DNA of 64,000 nt, from NCBI RefSeq assembly GCF_002343915.1, contig NZ_NETK01000001.1, positions 4,164,001-4,228,000 on the forward strand, in the 5' to 3' direction. The DNA comes from Nannocystis exedens. Its GTDB lineage: Bacteria > Myxococcota_A > Polyangia > Nannocystales > Nannocystaceae. Of this stretch, positions 35,570-44,814 are shown piece after piece (within the stretch, counting starts at the first letter, position 1; every line of letters begins with the position of its first letter). The notes beneath the pieces are model-generated. The model made no database searches, was not told where the DNA came from, and saw nothing but the letters and a program-made list of their open reading frames with translations. Both the position numbers and the translations under genes were made by a program.

Positions 35570-37050
35570 GCTCAACCACGATCCGGTCCCGACGACTCCG
35601 TTCGCCGCAGGCGCTGCTCGCCTTCCTCGGCCTGACGACGATCGGCGGCGCAGCGGTCGCACTCAGCTATCACAACCACGCCGAGGCGGCGGGCGAGGTC
35701 GCCGCCGCCAACACCGCCGGGACGCTGTGGCGCGAGGGCAGCGGCACGCCGGTGGTCGGCGGCGACTTCGACCCCCGCCGCAGCCTGGCGCCGCTCGTCA
35801 AGGAGCTGGCCCCCGCGGTGGTCAACATCCGCGCCTACGGCAAGCGCGCGCAGCTCGACATGCAGGGCGTCGACCCGCGCATGCTGCCCTTCATCGACCA
35901 GTTCATGGGCCCCGGCGCCGAGGCGCCGCCGCAGCAAGGCATCGGCTCGGGCTTCGTGCTCACCTCCGACGGCCTCGTGGTCACCAACCACCACGTGGTG
36001 AACGGGACCGAGCGGCTCGAGGTCAAGCTCCACGACGGCCGCATGTACAAGGGCAAGGTGCTCGGCTCCGACCCGTACACCGACATCGCCCTGGTCCAGC
36101 TCGAGGGCGCGAGCGGGCTCAAGACGGCGACGCTCGGCAACAGCACCGCGCTGGCCGTCGGCGACTGGGTGATGGCGATCGGCTCGCCGATGGGCCTCGA
36201 GCAGACCGCCACCGCCGGCATCGTCTCGGCCAAGGGCCGCGGCAGCCTCGGCCTCTATGCCAACAGCTACATCGACTTCCTGCAGACCGACGCCTCGATC
36301 GCGCCGGGCAGCAGCGGCGGGCCGCTGTTCAACATGGCCGGCGAGGTCGTCGGCATCAACACCGCGGTCGGCGGGATCGGCCGCGGGCTCGGCTTCGCGG
36401 TCCCGATCGACCAGGCCAAGACGGTCATCCCGCAGCTCAAGGCGACCGGCAAGGTGGTCCGCGGCTGGCTGGGCATCTCCGGCCGGGAGATCGAGCCGGC
36501 CGTCGGCCGCGCGCCCGAAACCGGGGCGGTGGTCGGCGCGGTCCAGCCCGGCACCCCGGCCGCGCAGGCGGGCCTGCGCGCCGGCGACCGCGTGACCGCG
36601 ATCAACGGTCGCGACGTGCTCAACTTCAGCGACCTCCGCGGCCGCATCGCCGACACCAAACCTGGCTCTCAGGTCATCCTGTCGGTCGACCGCGGCGGCA
36701 AGACGGTCGACCTCAAGGCGACGATCGGCAAGCTGCCCAGCGAGGAGGAGCTGCAGCGCTCGGCCCGCCGCATGAGCGGCGAGCCCGGCAAGCTGTTCCC
36801 CGACGGCCAGCCGCGCCTCGGCGCCCAGGTCGAGGCCAAGGACGGACGGCTGACGGTCCGCAGCGTCATGCCCGGCTCGCTCGCCGACGAGCTCGGCCTG
36901 CGCGAGGGCGACGTGCTGCAGACGATCAACGGCCAGAAGGTGACGCAGGTGAGCGACGTCGCCAGCGCGCTGGCCAGCGACGACGCCAAGGTCGCCGTCG
37001 AGGTGAAGCGCGGCGGCTCGACCCACTCGGCGATGATCGAGCGCCGCTGA
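35566..37050 (+). CDS. HtrA/DegP-family serine protease with two PDZ domains
   Basis: A 494-residue periplasmic protease. N-terminal signal/anchor ALLAFLGLTTIGGAAVALSY follows a basic start. The protease domain has His in TNHHVV, Asp in YTDIALVQL and Ser in APGSSGGPLFN, so it is catalytically complete. Two PDZ domains follow, one around RGWLGISGREIE and one around LRSVMPGSLADELGL (read VRSVMPGSLADEL). Such proteases degrade or refold misfolded envelope proteins. Four-base overlap with the upstream ABC gene suggests it serves proteins exported or damaged in connection with that transporter (inference). Confidence 0.93.
   Translation: MSSTTIRSRRLRSPQALLAFLGLTTIGGAAVALSYHNHAEAAGEVAAANTAGTLWREGSGTPVVGGDFDPRRSLAPLVKELAPAVVNIRAYGKRAQLDMQGVDPRMLPFIDQFMGPGAEAPPQQGIGSGFVLTSDGLVVTNHHVVNGTERLEVKLHDGRMYKGKVLGSDPYTDIALVQLEGASGLKTATLGNSTALAVGDWVMAIGSPMGLEQTATAGIVSAKGRGSLGLYANSYIDFLQTDASIAPGSSGGPLFNMAGEVVGINTAVGGIGRGLGFAVPIDQAKTVIPQLKATGKVVRGWLGISGREIEPAVGRAPETGAVVGAVQPGTPAAQAGLRAGDRVTAINGRDVLNFSDLRGRIADTKPGSQVILSVDRGGKTVDLKATIGKLPSEEELQRSARRMSGEPGKLFPDGQPRLGAQVEAKDGRLTVRSVMPGSLADELGLREGDVLQTINGQKVTQVSDVASALASDDAKVAVEVKRGGSTHSAMIERR
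36658..36678 (+). repeat. In-gene dyad element in the first PDZ domain
   Basis: AAACCTGGCTCTCAGGTCAT encodes KPGSQVI, a normal PDZ phrase, with AAA, CCT and TCT codons. An example of the element drawn from synonymous choice. Confidence 0.45.
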
Positions 37051-37253
37051 GCGCCTGGCCCGAAGAGCCGGAGCCCGGACGCCGCACGCGGCGCCGGCTC
37101 TCGCGCGCACACACCCGTGAGCCGACATCAAGGCTCACCGAACTCGCCGCCCGGCGGCGCCCCCACGGGCGGCGACGGCCTGCTTCACACTCGTCGGCGC
37201 CTGCGGCGCGACCCGGGAGCCTCGGCCGCCGCTGGTTCCCGTGGTCGCCGGGG

Positions 37254-37332
37254 CACATGTCCTGGGCGACATGTCGCGAGCAACATGCCGCATCGACCAT
37301 GCCCATCGGGACATGTCTTCGCTAACCTGTCG
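37254..37332. repeat. Dyad element array between htrA and trxB
   Basis: Five CATG cores (CACATGTCCTGG, GACATGTCG, CAACATGCC, ACCATGCCC, GGGACATGTC) then ACCTGTCG, at 12-17 base spacing. The 371-base convergent gap holds nothing else I can support. Confidence 0.75.
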
Positions 37333-37421
37333 CGCAGCGATCCGGAGGCTCTCGCACCGAGACGAGCCCCGCGTCCCTCGGGCGCCGCGCTCGTCTCGAT
37401 GCCGCTACGGCCGCCTCTCGC

Positions 37422-38354
37422 TCACAGGTGCTCGGCGAGCCAGCGCTCGGCGTCGATCGCCGCCATGCAGCCGGTGCCGGCGGCGCTGACGGCCTGGCGG
37501 TAGACCTTGTCGGCCACGTCGCCGCAGGCGAACACGCCGGGGACGTTGGTGTAGGTCGAGCCGGGGCGGACCTTGAGGTAGCCGGTCTCGTCCATGTCGA
37601 GCTGGCCCTTGAAGATCTCGCTGTTCGGCTGGTGGCCGATGGCGAGGAAAAGGCCGGTGACGGGCAGCTCGCGCAGGGCCCCGGTCACGGTGTCGCGCAG
37701 GGACAGGCCGACGACCCGGTCGCCGCCGAGGACGTCGTTGACCTCGGTGTTGTAGTGCACCGTGATCTTCGGGTTCTCGATCGCGCGCGTCTGCATGATC
37801 TTGCTGGCGCGGAAGCTGTCGCGGCGATGGATGAGGTGCACGTTGCGGCACATGCGGGTGAGGAAGGTGGCCTCCTCCATCGCCGTGTCGCCGCCGCCGA
37901 CCACCGCGACGTCCTGGTTGCGGTAGAAGGCGCCGTCACAGGTGGCGCAGGCCGTCACGCCGCCGCCCGACATGCGCAGCCGCTGCTCGTTGGGCAGGCC
38001 GAGCCACTTGGCCGAGGCGCCGGTGGCGATGATGAGGGCGTCGCCGTGGTAGGTGTCGGCCTCGCCCTCGACCACGAAGGGCCGGCGCGACAGGTCGACG
38101 CGCACGCCCATGTCGTAGTGGACCTTGGTGCCGAAGCGCTCGGCCTGCGCGCGGAACTCCTCCATCATGTCGGGGCCGGTGATGCCCTTGGGGAAGCCCG
38201 GATAGTTCTCGACCTCGGTGGTCGTGGTGAGCTGGCCGCCCGGTTCGGGGCCGGCGACCATCACGGGCTCCAGGCTCGCGCGCGCGGCGTAGATCGCGGC
38301 GGTGTAGCCCGCCGGGCCCGAACCGAGGATGAGGACTCTGCTGTGCGTCGGCAT
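37422..38354 (-). CDS. trxB: Thioredoxin reductase
   Basis: A 310-residue NADPH-dependent flavoprotein reducing thioredoxin. FAD motif [18 protein letters not shown], then [10 protein letters not shown], redox-active CATCDGAF (CxxC), NADPH motif [12 protein letters not shown] with HRRDSFRAS, and the C-terminal [23 protein letters not shown]. Length and order are those of the low-molecular-weight bacterial enzyme. Start ATG 38354. The stop lies 90 bases from the htrA-side repeat array, which separates the convergent pair. Confidence 0.96.
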   Translation of the reverse strand: MPTHSRVLILGSGPAGYTAAIYAARASLEPVMVAGPEPGGQLTTTTEVENYPGFPKGITGPDMMEEFRAQAERFGTKVHYDMGVRVDLSRRPFVVEGEADTYHGDALIIATGASAKWLGLPNEQRLRMSGGGVTACATCDGAFYRNQDVAVVGGGDTAMEEATFLTRMCRNVHLIHRRDSFRASKIMQTRAIENPKITVHYNTEVNDVLGGDRVVGLSLRDTVTGALRELPVTGLFLAIGHQPNSEIFKGQLDMDETGYLKVRPGSTYTNVPGVFACGDVADKVYRQAVSAAGTGCMAAIDAERWLAEHL

Positions 38355-38572
38355 GAGGCTGGAGGATAGCTGCTCTCCCCGCGCCGCATGACGGGGCGCC
38401 GGCCCGGCCGGCCCCTGAGGGACATCACGCCCGCGGCCAGATCCGCCGCCGCGGGGCCGCAACGACGGTCACACCTCGACGCGGCCCCCCGCCGCGGGGC
38501 CGATCGCGGCCCCCGGCGCCGCCACCACCCCGGTGCGTCGCGGAGGACGCCGTCTCGCCATGCCGCGCCCCG

Positions 38573-38600
38573 GTGACATGACCCGAAGGACATGTCCTGC
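38573..38600. repeat. Single dyad element between trxB and CPXCG gene
   Basis: GTGACATGACC-CGAA-GGACATGTCC: one full unit with the CGAA loop, near the consensus. It lies in the 278-base gap upstream of trxB (38355-38632), which otherwise holds nothing recognisable. Confidence 0.75.
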
Positions 38601-38632
38601 TCGCACCGCGGCCCGGCGCCGCGCCGCCCGGC

Positions 38633-38812
38633 TCACTGCGCGCGCTCGACGGTGACCAGCGGCGAGCCGTCGCGGCGGCGGCGGACCAGCAGGCGCCACG
38701 GACGGCAGCAGACCTCGCAGTCCTGGATCAGCTCACCGCGAGTGGCCGGGTCGACCACGATCTCGACCACCTCGAAGCAGTACGGACACTGGACCTGGGC
38801 GACGTCGTCCAT
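38633..38812 (-). CDS. CPXCG-motif small cysteine-rich protein
   Basis: A 59-residue protein on the minus strand (MDDVAQVQCPYCFEVVEI, then DCEVCCRPWRLLVRRRRDG). The first Cys pair reads CPYCFE where the family usually has CPxCGE, and the second is the typical DCEVCCRP. Four Cys form a likely zinc site. Family members are short nucleic-acid-related or unknown proteins. It is too short to stand out by length, but the Cys spacing is clear. The stop lies close to the dyad element. Confidence 0.82.
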   Translation of the reverse strand: MDDVAQVQCPYCFEVVEIVVDPATRGELIQDCEVCCRPWRLLVRRRRDGSPLVTVERAQ

Positions 38813-38901
38813 GCCCGTCGCATAGCACGGGCCGCGCGGCCGGTCCGGTCGACCGGGGCGGTTCGGGCGCCCGGCCGCCCCGTTTGCTATGCTGGCCCGT
38901 G

Positions 38902-39330
38902 ATGTCCATCCGCGACCAGGCGAGAGACTGGGCCAAGCAGCAGACCGACCAGATCCGCAGCGACCCGAAAGGCTGGGCCAAGGCCCAGGGCGAGCGCCTC
39001 AAGCAGATGGTCGACGTGGCCCCGTTCAGCGACGCGGCGCTCGAGCGCGAGCTGAACTCCCTGCGCGAGCGCACGGCCCGCCTGAGCGAGCTCGACGCCG
39101 ACGAGCGGCAGAAGCTCGCCGACGAGCTGCTGGCCCTCCACGAGCGCCTCACCCCCGGCGGGGCGCTGATCAGCGGCGCCAAGATCGGCCTGGCCGCCTC
39201 GGTCCTGCCGGTCGTCGGCATGATCACGGGCCCGGTCCTCGGCAGCGCCTACGGCGTCTACCGCTCCCAGCGCCTCGGCGAGGTCCGCGACGAGGTGCAG
39301 GCGATGCTGCGCAAGCTCGCCCGCCGCTGA
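38902..39330 (+). CDS. Hypothetical helical protein with one or two TM segments
   Basis: A 142-residue protein. The first 95 residues form an amphipathic, charged coiled-coil-like region (RELNSLRERTARLSELDADE); the C-terminal part has a hydrophobic Gly/Ala/Val stretch (ISGAKIGLAASVLPVVGM and ITGPVLGSAYGVY), possibly a short membrane hairpin, then a basic tail. The start ATGTCC at 38902 resembles the dyad half-site, as at several other starts here. No family recognised. Confidence 0.65.
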   Translation: MSIRDQARDWAKQQTDQIRSDPKGWAKAQGERLKQMVDVAPFSDAALERELNSLRERTARLSELDADERQKLADELLALHERLTPGGALISGAKIGLAASVLPVVGMITGPVLGSAYGVYRSQRLGEVRDEVQAMLRKLARR

Positions 39331-39996
39331 ACGCCGGGCGCAATTTCGGGCGACGTCGCGGCCCGGAGGACTGCCGAGCCGCGACGCACCGAGCCGCCGC
39401 GAGGTGTGGGCACGAGTGGCTCCTCGCGCTCACGCGCGGCGCTCGTCGCGGCTCGACGCCCTCGCGGGAGGTCGTCCTCCGCCCCGGTGCCCTGCACGCA
39501 GGTCCTGCGGAAGCAGGCAGTCCGCACGCCTCGACCGAGCGAGCCCGTGCCCTTCGCCATGCATGGGCCGCGGGCGTCGCCAGTCATCCGCATGCCTCGA
39601 CCGGGCGCGACGAGTGAGCCGGTGCCCTTCACGCGGTGAGTCGCGCGAGCGTCGCGAGCCTCCGCCCGGACGAGCGCGGCGAAGCGCCGGTGCTCCTCGC
39701 CATGCGTCTCGGCGCCCCGCATCGCTCGACCGACCCGCACCGCGGGAGCAAGGGCGGTCCGACCCAACGCCGGAGAGACCACATGTCCCATGCGACAGGC
39801 CGCCTCGTTCGCTCGCTCCGCCGCGCCGGACCGTGATTCTTCTGAACACGCATTCCGGCCGCACGGCGCTCGCAGCGGCGAGCCGGCCTCACATGTCTTT
39901 TAATACATGCCCTTTCGGCAACGTCATGAACACGCCTTCATGCGTCCGGCGTCTCGTGGTGCGCGTCGTGGGACGGCGCGTGCTAGGGTCCGCGGC
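39331..39996. other. 666-base gap with decayed repeats and dyad elements
   Basis: No gene is supported. CCTCGACCGAGCGAGCC-type words recur near 39528 and 39597 as partial direct repeats, each followed by GTGCCCTTC. Dyad elements occur at 39780-39799 (CACATGTCCCATGCGACAGG) and 39890-39920 (ACATGTC, TACATGCCCTTTCGGC). The right end must hold the promoter of the response-regulator gene. Confidence 0.55.
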
Positions 39997-40649
39997 GTGG
40001 AACAGAGGCAGGTTGTCCGGGTGTTGCTCGCGGACGATCACGCGATCGTCCGGGAAGGTGTTCGCATGCTGCTCGCCGGCCAGCCCGGCGTCGAGGTCGT
40101 CGGCGAGGTCGCGGACGGACGCGCCGCCGTCGCGGCCGTCGGGCGCTTGCGGCCCGACGTCGTGGTCATGGACCTCGGCATGCCGGAGATGAACGGCGTC
40201 GAGGCGACGCGCGCGATCTGCCGCGAATTTCCCGGGACCCAGGTCCTGGTCTTGTCGATGTACTCGGGCGAGAGTACGTGCGGCCGGCGATCCGCGCCGG
40301 CGCGAGCGGCTATTTATTGAAAGGCTCGGCGTTGTCCGACCTGGTGGCCGCGATCGCCGCCGTCGCCCGCGGCGGCGCTTTCTTCAGCCCGGCGATCGCC
40401 AAGCTCGTGCTCGTCGACTCCCGCCGGCGCGAGACCCATCCGGCCGACGCCCTCACCAATCGGGAGTGCGAGATCCTCCGGCTCGTCGCGCAGGGCCAGT
40501 CGAGCAACCAGATCGCGCGGGACCTCGGTCTCAGCATGAAGACCGTCGAGGGTCACCGCGGCCGGATCATGGCCAAGCTCGATGTCCATCACCTCGCCGG
40601 CCTGGTCAAGTACGCCGTGCGCGCCGGCCTGGTCTCGCCGGACCCGTAG
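39997..40649 (+). pseudogene. NarL/FixJ response regulator split by a frameshift
   Basis: Two overlapping frames give the halves of one LuxR-type response regulator. The first (from GTG 39997) has the receiver: LLADDHAIVREGVRMLL, VVVMDLGMPEMNGVEAT with the phospho-Asp, and LVLSMYSGES just before the break. The second (from about 40272) resumes with VRPAIRAGASGYLLKGSAL and carries the helix-turn-helix LTNRECEILRLVAQGQSSNQ and LGLSMKTVEGHR. Restoring one G in GCGAGAGTACGTG (near 40270-40274) gives the expected GEEYVRPA. Either a real pseudogene, a phase-variable site or a sequencing error. Confidence 0.85.
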
Positions 40650-40719
40650 GCCGCCCCGGCGAGATTGAGCCTGCGTCACCGTCGACCCGCCGCGCCCGGT
40701 GCGCACGTGCATCGGGCCA

Positions 40720-40785
40720 GTCTTTCGGCGCATGCCCCGAGGAACATGTCCTTCGTCGCATGCCCTCCCCGACATGTCCCCGGGG
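40720..40785. repeat. Dyad element array at a convergent junction
   Basis: GCGCATGCCCCGAGGAACAT, then ATGTCCTTCGTCGCATGCCC and GACATGTCCCCGGGG: four CATG cores. It lies between the response-regulator stop and the DUF5916 stop. Confidence 0.75.
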
Positions 40786-40797
40786 AACTCCCCCCAC

Positions 40798-43398
40798 TCA
40801 CAGGCCGAACATGTGCTGCAGCTTGAGGAACAGGATGTCTTCGTTGGCCACGCCCGGGGCGACGAGGTTGCTGAAGCCGCCGATCGGCCGGTAGCTGAAG
40901 CGGGGGCTGAAATCGGTCAGCACCGTGCGGTGGGTGTAGACGAAGAACAGGAAGCTGCCGGGGCGGTACTCCCAGCGGAGGATCGAGTTGGAGATGAAGC
41001 TGGTGAGGCCCTGGTCGACCTCGCCGGCGTAGGGCGCGGGGTTGGTCGGGACCAGCGTGCCGGGGCGCTCGAGGATGAAGAAGTCGGTGTGGCGCGCCGA
41101 CAGGAAGTACAACTGATTGAAAGTCTGCAGCGTCAGGTTGGGCAGGATGCCGAGGGTGCCGCGCAGCACGCCGATGTACTGGGTGACGTAGGCGCGCCCG
41201 AACACGGCCTCGTCGAGGTCGTTGGTGGTGGTCCAGCGCGGGCGCCCGAAGCTGAGGTTGAGGTCGCCGCGGAGGGTGAGCTCGAGCCGAGGGACGGGGC
41301 GGAGGCGGAGCTCGAGGCCGTAGTCGGGGCCGGGGCGGCCGTTCTGCTCGCCGTAGGCCCAGTTGAACACGCCGACGACCTTCTTGTTGTCGGGGCTCGT
41401 GGAGGTGCCGCCGATCCACCAGTGGAACGGGACGAGGTAGGGGATCCCGCCGCGCGTCTCGAACAGGTCGTACTGCGGCAGGTGGCCGCCCGCCCACAGC
41501 GAGGTGCCCCACAGCTTGAGCGTGGTCAGGCTGAGGTCGAGGTGGAGCTGCTTCTGCAGCAGGTAGCCCTGGTACGACGAGGCCACCTGCGACGACAGCG
41601 TCGCCGACATGCGGCGGACGTTGCCGACCGGCTGGGCGTTGAACACACCGACGTTGGCCTTGCCGTCGATGTAGTTGTTGAAGCGCATGAAGCCGAGGTC
41701 GTTGAAGTCCGCGTGCGGCGTGAGGGTCTCGAACACCGCCCCCATCGACAGGTTCTTGCCGGTGCGGTTGATGTCGGCCACCGCGCCCATGCCCTCGCGC
41801 CGGCCGTTGTGCGTGCCGATGATCTGCGCCGAGTGCCGCCAGCGCTCGCGGAAGCGGATCCGGTAGTCGAAGCCGCCGGTGAACGCCGACGGCTCGCCGC
41901 CGCCGCGCACGACCCCGGTGACCAGCGCGCCGAGGCTGGTCTGGCCGTCGAACTCGCGGCGCACGCGGACCACCGAATACTCGCTGATCGGGTCGACGGT
42001 CACGCGCCGCTCGAAGCCGTCGGAGAAGCGCTCGACCCCGAAGCTCGCGCCGGTGTTGGCCGTCAGCACGCCGAGGCTCCAGCCCGGCTTGACCTGCCCC
42101 GTGACGCGCAGGGCGCCGAAGATCCGCGTCAGCGGGTCGAGCGCGACGATCTCGCCGTCCTCCTCGCCGCGCGGCGTCTGGTCGGCCAGCGCGGCCCGGG
42201 GGACCCGGCCGATCCGGCGCGAATAGAACAGCTGGAAGCGGGTCTCGAAGATCTCCTTCGACTCGAGGAAGAACGTGCGCCGCTCGGGGAAGTAGACCTC
42301 GAACGGCCCGAGGTTCAGCACCGCCGGGTCGACCTCGGCCTGGCCGAAGTCGGGGTTGACGGCGAGGTCGAGGGTCAGGTTGCCGCGCAGACCGTACTTG
42401 AGGTCGAAGCCGCCGTTGGGCAGAAGCGGGAACGAGCGGTCGAGGCTGTCGTCGCCGCGCCGCGGCACCCCGCGCAGCGAGAAGAACGGCCGCAGCTCGA
42501 GGTTGAGGCCGGGCTGGATGCCCCTGACGCCGGTGTAGTCGAGCGCCCAGCTCATGCGCCCCGGCAGGCCCTGCGGCGCCGGCGAGAGGACCTGGGTCTC
42601 ACCGTCGTGGTTGATCCACCGGCCGATGTTGAGGCCGAAGGTGTACTCGTCGCGGGCGGTGAAGCGGATCGTCGACCACGGGATGAACATCTCGGCCGAC
42701 CAGCCGGTGTCGGTCAGCTTGGCCGCGCCCTTCCACACGCCGTCCCACAGCAGCTCCTCGGAGTCGTCGCGGAACAGCTGCGAGTCCTCCTGTGAGCCGG
42801 AGGCGTTGAGCGCGAACGAGTAGCCGGTGGTGTCGTTGTTGTTGGGGTCGAGCTCGAGCCAGACGATGTCCGAAGGGCCGAGCTGGTCCTTGCGGAACAC
42901 GCCGGCGCGCACGTGCTTCGGGTCGTCGATGCAGTCGAAGGCGACGTAGAGGCCCTTGGTCCCGTAGGCGACCCGCACCCGCGTCTCGTGCGTCGGCCCG
43001 TAGCCGTAGCGCGGCTCGATCTGGACCAGGTCGGGCAGCAGCGGCACCGCCATCCACGCCGGTTCGGTCGTCCGGCCGTCGATCTCGATCGCGTCGTCGT
43101 CGATGCGCGACGACTTGAGCTTGAAGTCCCGCACCCGCGCCTTGCCGACGACCGGCCGCAGCGGCGGCGCGCTGGTCGGCCGCACCCACAATGGCGTTTC
43201 GGACATGTCCTGGACGCCAGGTGCCTTCGGCGCCGGCTCCGGCAACGGGGCGCCCGCTCCGGGCGCGAGCTTGTCGACGGCGGGCCCGGCCGTGGGCTGC
43301 TTCGGGTCGGCGGCGCCTGCGGCCGGCGCGGGGGCGAAGGCCCGTGCGGACAGACCCCACGCGACCAGGACCCAGACAGGCAGGAGCTGCGCGAGCAC
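40798..43398 (-). CDS. CBM9/DUF5916 outer-membrane barrel protein
   Basis: An approximately 866-residue exported protein. A carbohydrate-binding CBM9-like domain (about 70-240; IDGRTTEPAWMAVPLLPDL, VAYGTKGLYVAFDCIDDP) is followed by a large DUF5916 beta-barrel region with aromatic strand ends and Asn/Asp turns. The final residues LKLQHMFGL end in a hydrophobic aromatic pattern like outer-membrane proteins. Start uncertain: GTG 43398 begins a weak signal (LAQLLPVWVLVAWGLSARAF); longer starts exist to 43536. Myxobacteria encode many such proteins, linked to outer-membrane carbohydrate or metabolite handling (inference). Divergent from the dehydrogenase gene. Confidence 0.8.
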   Translation of the reverse strand: MLAQLLPVWVLVAWGLSARAFAPAPAAGAADPKQPTAGPAVDKLAPGAGAPLPEPAPKAPGVQDMSETPLWVRPTSAPPLRPVVGKARVRDFKLKSSRIDDDAIEIDGRTTEPAWMAVPLLPDLVQIEPRYGYGPTHETRVRVAYGTKGLYVAFDCIDDPKHVRAGVFRKDQLGPSDIVWLELDPNNNDTTGYSFALNASGSQEDSQLFRDDSEELLWDGVWKGAAKLTDTGWSAEMFIPWSTIRFTARDEYTFGLNIGRWINHDGETQVLSPAPQGLPGRMSWALDYTGVRGIQPGLNLELRPFFSLRGVPRRGDDSLDRSFPLLPNGGFDLKYGLRGNLTLDLAVNPDFGQAEVDPAVLNLGPFEVYFPERRTFFLESKEIFETRFQLFYSRRIGRVPRAALADQTPRGEEDGEIVALDPLTRIFGALRVTGQVKPGWSLGVLTANTGASFGVERFSDGFERRVTVDPISEYSVVRVRREFDGQTSLGALVTGVVRGGGEPSAFTGGFDYRIRFRERWRHSAQIIGTHNGRREGMGAVADINRTGKNLSMGAVFETLTPHADFNDLGFMRFNNYIDGKANVGVFNAQPVGNVRRMSATLSSQVASSYQGYLLQKQLHLDLSLTTLKLWGTSLWAGGHLPQYDLFETRGGIPYLVPFHWWIGGTSTSPDNKKVVGVFNWAYGEQNGRPGPDYGLELRLRPVPRLELTLRGDLNLSFGRPRWTTTNDLDEAVFGRAYVTQYIGVLRGTLGILPNLTLQTFNQLYFLSARHTDFFILERPGTLVPTNPAPYAGEVDQGLTSFISNSILRWEYRPGSFLFFVYTHRTVLTDFSPRFSYRPIGGFSNLVAPGVANEDILFLKLQHMFGL
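43191..43223 (-). repeat. In-gene dyad element in DUF5916 linker
   Basis: GTTTCGGACATGTCC then TGGACGCCAGGTGCC in the Pro/Ala linker after the signal, encoding APGVQDMSETP with GCA, CCT, GAA, CCA and TTG codons. Confidence 0.5.
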
Positions 43399-43544
43399 GT
43401 CGAGATCCCAAGATGCCGCGTACGGGTTCGCGGCCGGCGGTGCATGTATACCGCGTCCTGCGCGCGAATTGGGTGAGGATCCACACCGGCGCGGCGAACG
43501 GCGCGGTCGGTCGCACGCGCCGACGCGCGTGTACACCGGAAGCC

Positions 43545-44711
<1,167 letters not shown>

Positions 44712-44724
44712 AGCAGTGTCTCCG

Positions 44725-44797
44725 GGGACATGCCCTCGCGGGCATGTCCCATCCAACATGCAAAAAGGGACATGCTCCGCGGAGCATGTCCCTTTTT
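44725..44797. terminator. Two perfect tandem palindromes at a convergent junction
   Basis: First hairpin: GGGACATGCCC (44725-44735), loop TCGC, GGGCATGTCCC (44740-44750). Second: A5 then GGGACATGCTCC pairs over GC with GGAGCATGTCCC and T5 (44762-44797), a perfect 36-base palindrome with A and T flanks. This is the strongest terminator-like form of the dyad element in the window and works on both strands. Confidence 0.85.
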
Positions 44798-44814
44798 CGT
44801 GCCCTGGGCCGCCG

